Translations under genes and position numbers: made by a program
In this document: positions 61,125 through 64,000 of the stretch, piece by piece
How the letters are laid out: each line of letters begins with the position of its first letter
How positions within the stretch are numbered: position 1 is the stretch's first letter
Assembly (NCBI RefSeq): GCF_023638035.1
Contig: NZ_JAKRVX010000004.1
Coordinates: 62,001 to 126,000 of the forward strand
Reading direction: 5' to 3'
DNA from: Natronocalculus amylovorans
Lineage (GTDB): Archaea; Halobacteriota; Halobacteria; Halobacteriales; Haloferacaceae
Length of the DNA: 64,000 nt
Notes under the pieces: model-generated
Database searches by the model: none
Told to the model about the DNA's origin: nothing
The model's input: the letters and a program-made list of their open reading frames with translations, nothing else

Positions 61125-62867
61125 ATGGGTGCAGACTCAGCATACCGATCGATCGTGGTATGTGCGTGTCTGGTATTCGGGCTGACGATCGCGTCGATAC
61201 CGATCGATAGTGTTCGTGGTGAGCCGATATCGGATCCAGAACCGCTGAGCGATGATGAAGTCGCGACATTGTGGTCAAAAGAGCCCAACCAGTGCCTGAC
61301 TGACGAGGAATATGAATCTCGGTACGATGTAACCCCGACTGCAATGCAGACGCTTGCAACGTGTACCGACATTACGTTCAAGAGACCGCCAGATACCGCT
61401 GAAAGATGGACTGCAATAGACTTCGAGCAGCTGCAGGCAGGTGGCGATCGAACATCGATCTATCCCGAAGGTGCGTCACGGACGGATAGTGAATTGATTG
61501 CGGATGCACACGTCTCGATATTCTCGGTTCAACCATCGACACGGGTGCATCTTGATGACACCGTAGTGCCGCTGTATATCGCTCCAGAAGGGACCGTACG
61601 ATCGTTCGTAGATTATCGCGTCCGATCGCCTCCTGAGCCATCAGATCTCGATGAGAACGCCACAGTTGAGTGGAGCGTTTTGGAGACAGACATCACCGAG
61701 ATACGGGTATATACAGACGACACAGAACAGACGAGTGTTTCTGGATCACATACATCCGAAATTCCGTATGCGTTTGAATACGCGGGTCGATCGTCGCTTC
61801 GAGTAGAGGCAGATATCGAGGCCACAGCTCAGACTGAAATAATAGGAAATGAGACCGTCACTCCTGAAACTGAGATCTATACCGATCGGCTCACTGTTGA
61901 ATCTGAACAGGATGTCGTTGTGTACGACCCTCGGGTGCAGCGTTATATTGCGGAGTATCCAGACGGTGAGACTGCTGTTGGAATCTTCACTGCACAGCCG
62001 TGGGATAGCTATACGCTCTCTTCTAGTTCGGATGCAGAAGTTCGCGGTGTGTGGAGATATTACACTGGCAAGGATACTGGGTGGGAGACGCTCACTGAGC
62101 GATCGGGCACGCACACAACGACATTGGAGGACACCGCGGTTCCGGTGTATGTTCACGCGTATCCATCAGAGAGTGGCCCTCGCGTGGAACCAGTTCGTGA
62201 CGGTCCAACGATCGAAGAGGTGTGGGGAACCCAGTATGAGTCACCTGCACCGACAGTTCACGAACACGTCGCGATCGATATTGTGGACAGTCCGTATCAG
62301 CGATCGTACGGGGTTGCCACAAGATACGACCACATCGAGGTTGACGAGATGGTTGTTCACGGGATTGTTCGTGGAACAACGATCGACGTAACTGACGAGC
62401 AAACAGAGATTCGAACCGTTCGAAATGCAGAGCTCGAAGCTGAAATTATTGATCAGACTGAGAGTGAGGCAACAGTCCGACTCACCCTTCGTGATGCAGA
62501 GACGGGTCTGCCGATTATGCTGGAAAACCCGTTCGAAAATCCACAGTTTGCACCGATTAGTGGTGGATCGCGAACGGGGTATGTGACGATCGCTGGGGAA
62601 CGTCTGGAGACAGACATCTCTGGTGTTGCAGAAATCACATTGACTGAGCCAGGTGTTCAGGCTGCAACATATCATCCAGAATCGTGGCTCAACCGTGATC
62701 CAGCGTATACTGGAGATACAGTTTCGGTCTCTTGGCATCCACTCACAACGCTTGATGGGTGGGTCACTGCAGTAACAACTACCGTCTGGTGGTCACTTCC
62801 ATTTCTCGTTGCGATTTATGCAGGTCTCCGAATTAGTACGTTCCTCCGTTATGACGACAGCTTATGA
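61125..62867 (+). CDS. Large exported protein with C-terminal membrane anchor
   Basis: 580 residues from ATG 61125, which has GGTGA five bases upstream; an in-frame ATG-less extension to 61089 is unlikely. N-terminal signal helix (SIVVCACLVFGLTIASIPID), then about 500 residues of beta-rich exported sequence with several Ig-like stretches, and a C-terminal helix (WWSLPFLVAIYAGLRISTFL) with a short basic tail. Two cysteine pairs (C at NQCLT and ATCTD) near the N terminus may form a disulfide. No family recognised. It follows the pilin-like gene by 11 bases and overlaps the next gene by 4 (ATGA), so it belongs to the same machine. Confidence 0.68.
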   Translation: MGADSAYRSIVVCACLVFGLTIASIPIDSVRGEPISDPEPLSDDEVATLWSKEPNQCLTDEEYESRYDVTPTAMQTLATCTDITFKRPPDTAERWTAIDFEQLQAGGDRTSIYPEGASRTDSELIADAHVSIFSVQPSTRVHLDDTVVPLYIAPEGTVRSFVDYRVRSPPEPSDLDENATVEWSVLETDITEIRVYTDDTEQTSVSGSHTSEIPYAFEYAGRSSLRVEADIEATAQTEIIGNETVTPETEIYTDRLTVESEQDVVVYDPRVQRYIAEYPDGETAVGIFTAQPWDSYTLSSSSDAEVRGVWRYYTGKDTGWETLTERSGTHTTTLEDTAVPVYVHAYPSESGPRVEPVRDGPTIEEVWGTQYESPAPTVHEHVAIDIVDSPYQRSYGVATRYDHIEVDEMVVHGIVRGTTIDVTDEQTEIRTVRNAELEAEIIDQTESEATVRLTLRDAETGLPIMLENPFENPQFAPISGGSRTGYVTIAGERLETDISGVAEITLTEPGVQAATYHPESWLNRDPAYTGDTVSVSWHPLTTLDGWVTAVTTTVWWSLPFLVAIYAGLRISTFLRYDDSL

Positions 62868-63709
62868 CACATAATACATCATTTTCCAATCGAACAGATA
62901 CATCATCACGGCGATCGGTACTCACATCCATCGCGACAGTCGGGGCCATTGGAGTGGCTGGCTGTCTTGGTGATGATGAAGACGCACCAACTGAGCCCGA
63001 TCGAGGGCCATTTGCAGATATACGAATTGAAGGCCTTGACATTGTTATTGAGCTCGATCGAGATGCAGACCCGATCGAGGTAGTGAACGTAATCGATCCG
63101 ACAGGCAGTCTATTTACACAACAACGAATTGAGGCTGGAGTTACGAGAAAGACAGTCCAGCTTGGCACAAGCTATGTTCCCGGAATGTACGAATTTGTCG
63201 CACTCGTAGACGACGAACCGATCGGATCGACTGAGCATAAAATTGAGCCTGAGCTTGAAATTGTTGACCTCAAGCTTGGACGGGATCACCCAGATGAGAT
63301 GTATGAAAATGCGACTAGCGTCGATACGATAACAAATGCGATCGTGACTGTGAAAAATAGTGGATCTGGCCCCACGGGAATCACAAAACTTCAGTTCGAA
63401 GGTGATGTTCCATTTCCGACTCGGGACAGTTACGAAGATAGTGGCATTTACGATACTGACAGAGGCTTTGGTGACGCAGATTTTGTGGATGCACCACATG
63501 GTAGGGAAACAGTCCTCTACAGCAACACAAGACCCTTTTTGTTGACTAGTAATGTTGTCGAATGCACCCCTGATACAACCGAAGGTATCTTTTTTTGTCG
63601 TATAATCACGTCCCACCCAGATCTCATTGTTTCAAAACAGTATGCTGTGCAGTATACTGGAGAGTCACTGCCAGAATGTGAAATCGCGATTGAGGAGCAG
63701 AATCCGTGA
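62864..63709 (+). CDS. Tat-exported lipoprotein
   Basis: 281 residues. The Tat motif SRRSVLTSIA and lipobox 'GVAGC' (Cys near residue 34) mark a membrane-attached exterior lipoprotein. The mature domain is beta-rich, with an Ig-like first half (IRIEGLDIVIELDRDADPIE) and a second domain with two cysteines (VECTPD and FFCRII, near 240). The start overlaps the preceding stop (ATGA), and its own stop overlaps the next start (GTGA). It probably sits on the outside of the same membrane complex as its neighbours. No specific function recognised. Confidence 0.75.
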   Translation: MTHNTSFSNRTDTSSRRSVLTSIATVGAIGVAGCLGDDEDAPTEPDRGPFADIRIEGLDIVIELDRDADPIEVVNVIDPTGSLFTQQRIEAGVTRKTVQLGTSYVPGMYEFVALVDDEPIGSTEHKIEPELEIVDLKLGRDHPDEMYENATSVDTITNAIVTVKNSGSGPTGITKLQFEGDVPFPTRDSYEDSGIYDTDRGFGDADFVDAPHGRETVLYSNTRPFLLTSNVVECTPDTTEGIFFCRIITSHPDLIVSKQYAVQYTGESLPECEIAIEEQNP

Positions 63710-64000
63710 GCATCTCACTTACTGATTTTGGTAGACGGTGGTTTGAGCAGTCTATCGACTCAGTTATTGAATGGTTCCAACAAGGATTAGCACAGGGATA
63801 CGAGGATCTGACGGAGATATTTTTCGGAACACCGACACCGAACACAGATGGTGCGTTTGTCTTTGGTGTGCCAACGAATGAGCCATGGATACAGATCTAT
63901 GACTCACTGGTTGGCGGGGAGGTAATGTTCATTTCTTTGCTTATTTTGCTCATTTGTGTTCAAGCACGAAACACGATCCGTATTTTTAATATTGGAAGTG
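63706..64000 (+). CDS. Membrane protein, 3' truncated by window (possible VirB6/TrbL-like)
   Basis: GTG start at 63706 overlapping the previous TGA. The visible 98 residues read MSISLTDFGRRWFEQSIDSV, an amphipathic N-terminal region with Gln/Glu-rich helix, a GTPTPNTDGAFVFGVPTNEP loop, and then the first membrane helix (VMFISLLILLICVQA). A long extramembrane start before a multi-helix body would suit the channel-type subunits of secretion systems, but only the first helix is in view. Codon use and tight coupling show it is part of the operon. The family cannot be named from this fragment. Confidence 0.6.
   Translation, partial: MSISLTDFGRRWFEQSIDSVIEWFQQGLAQGYEDLTEIFFGTPTPNTDGAFVFGVPTNEPWIQIYDSLVGGEVMFISLLILLICVQARNTIRIFNIGS

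Noticed and set aside
1-64000. CRISPR arrays, rRNA or tRNA genes
   Set aside because: No regularly spaced repeats with unique spacers, no conserved rRNA stretches and no convincing tRNA arms were seen; repeats present are dispersed, terminal hairpins or protein-module repeats.

Overview
The window looks like chromosome of a moderately low-GC haloarchaeon, most likely Haloquadratum or a close relative. The evidence is the acidic proteomes, HTH-10 'bacterio-opsin activator' regulators, HalOD1 domains, DUF7344-type winged helices, an archaeal IS200/IS605 element carrying a DUF2080 protein, PGF-pre-PGF surface proteins of 2,344 and 3,542 residues, and palindrome-associated mobile relics. Much of the DNA is extraordinarily rich in the hexamer CGATCG. 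The organism is inferred from content; no rRNA or tRNA was seen.

Layout. 1-6.9 kb: a MoxR/DUF58/DUF4129 cluster with its membrane partners, including a tiny one-helix protein, plus a DUF4330 operon. 7.0-19.1 kb: an AT-rich surface polysaccharide (or glycoprotein glycan) island. It holds an initiating sugar phosphotransferase, a UDP-sugar dehydrogenase, a 4-epimerase-type enzyme, three GT4 glycosyltransferases, a frameshifted polytopic GT-C/polymerase-like protein, a flippase, a ParB-like protein and a sulfatase-fold protein. 19.3-31 kb: an accessory region with decayed genes (VanZ, two HalOD1 copies), very small genes (zinc ribbon, small membrane protein), a two-gene coiled-coil module, a VapBC pair, several winged-helix regulators, and a complete IS200/IS605 element lying between two divergent HTH-10 regulators.

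31-59 kb is dominated by two paralogous giant surface proteins. Each is preceded by divergently transcribed sensory regulators (HTH-10 response regulator plus histidine kinase before the first; PAS-GAF-HTH-10 before the second). Each is followed directly by a copy of the same dispersed repeat. They share GLUG, Big_2, Big_1-like, PGF-pre-PGF and CARDB-like modules and a C-terminal membrane anchor. Between them lie a Fic protein, a possible TumE-like toxin with a winged-helix partner, and an AI-2E family transporter.

59-64 kb holds a Tat-exported NosL-like lipoprotein, a zinc ribbon, and the start of a tightly coupled operon. That operon has a VirB2/TrbC-like small membrane protein, a large exported protein with a C-terminal anchor, a Tat lipoprotein and a membrane protein cut by the window end. 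It may be a secretion or conjugation apparatus.

Several genes here are too short for usual ORF cut-offs (4131-4241, 13101-13277, 20311-20475, 20595-20738, 29112-29267, 60061-60237). Functional statements rest on motif and family recognition by eye; no database search was run.
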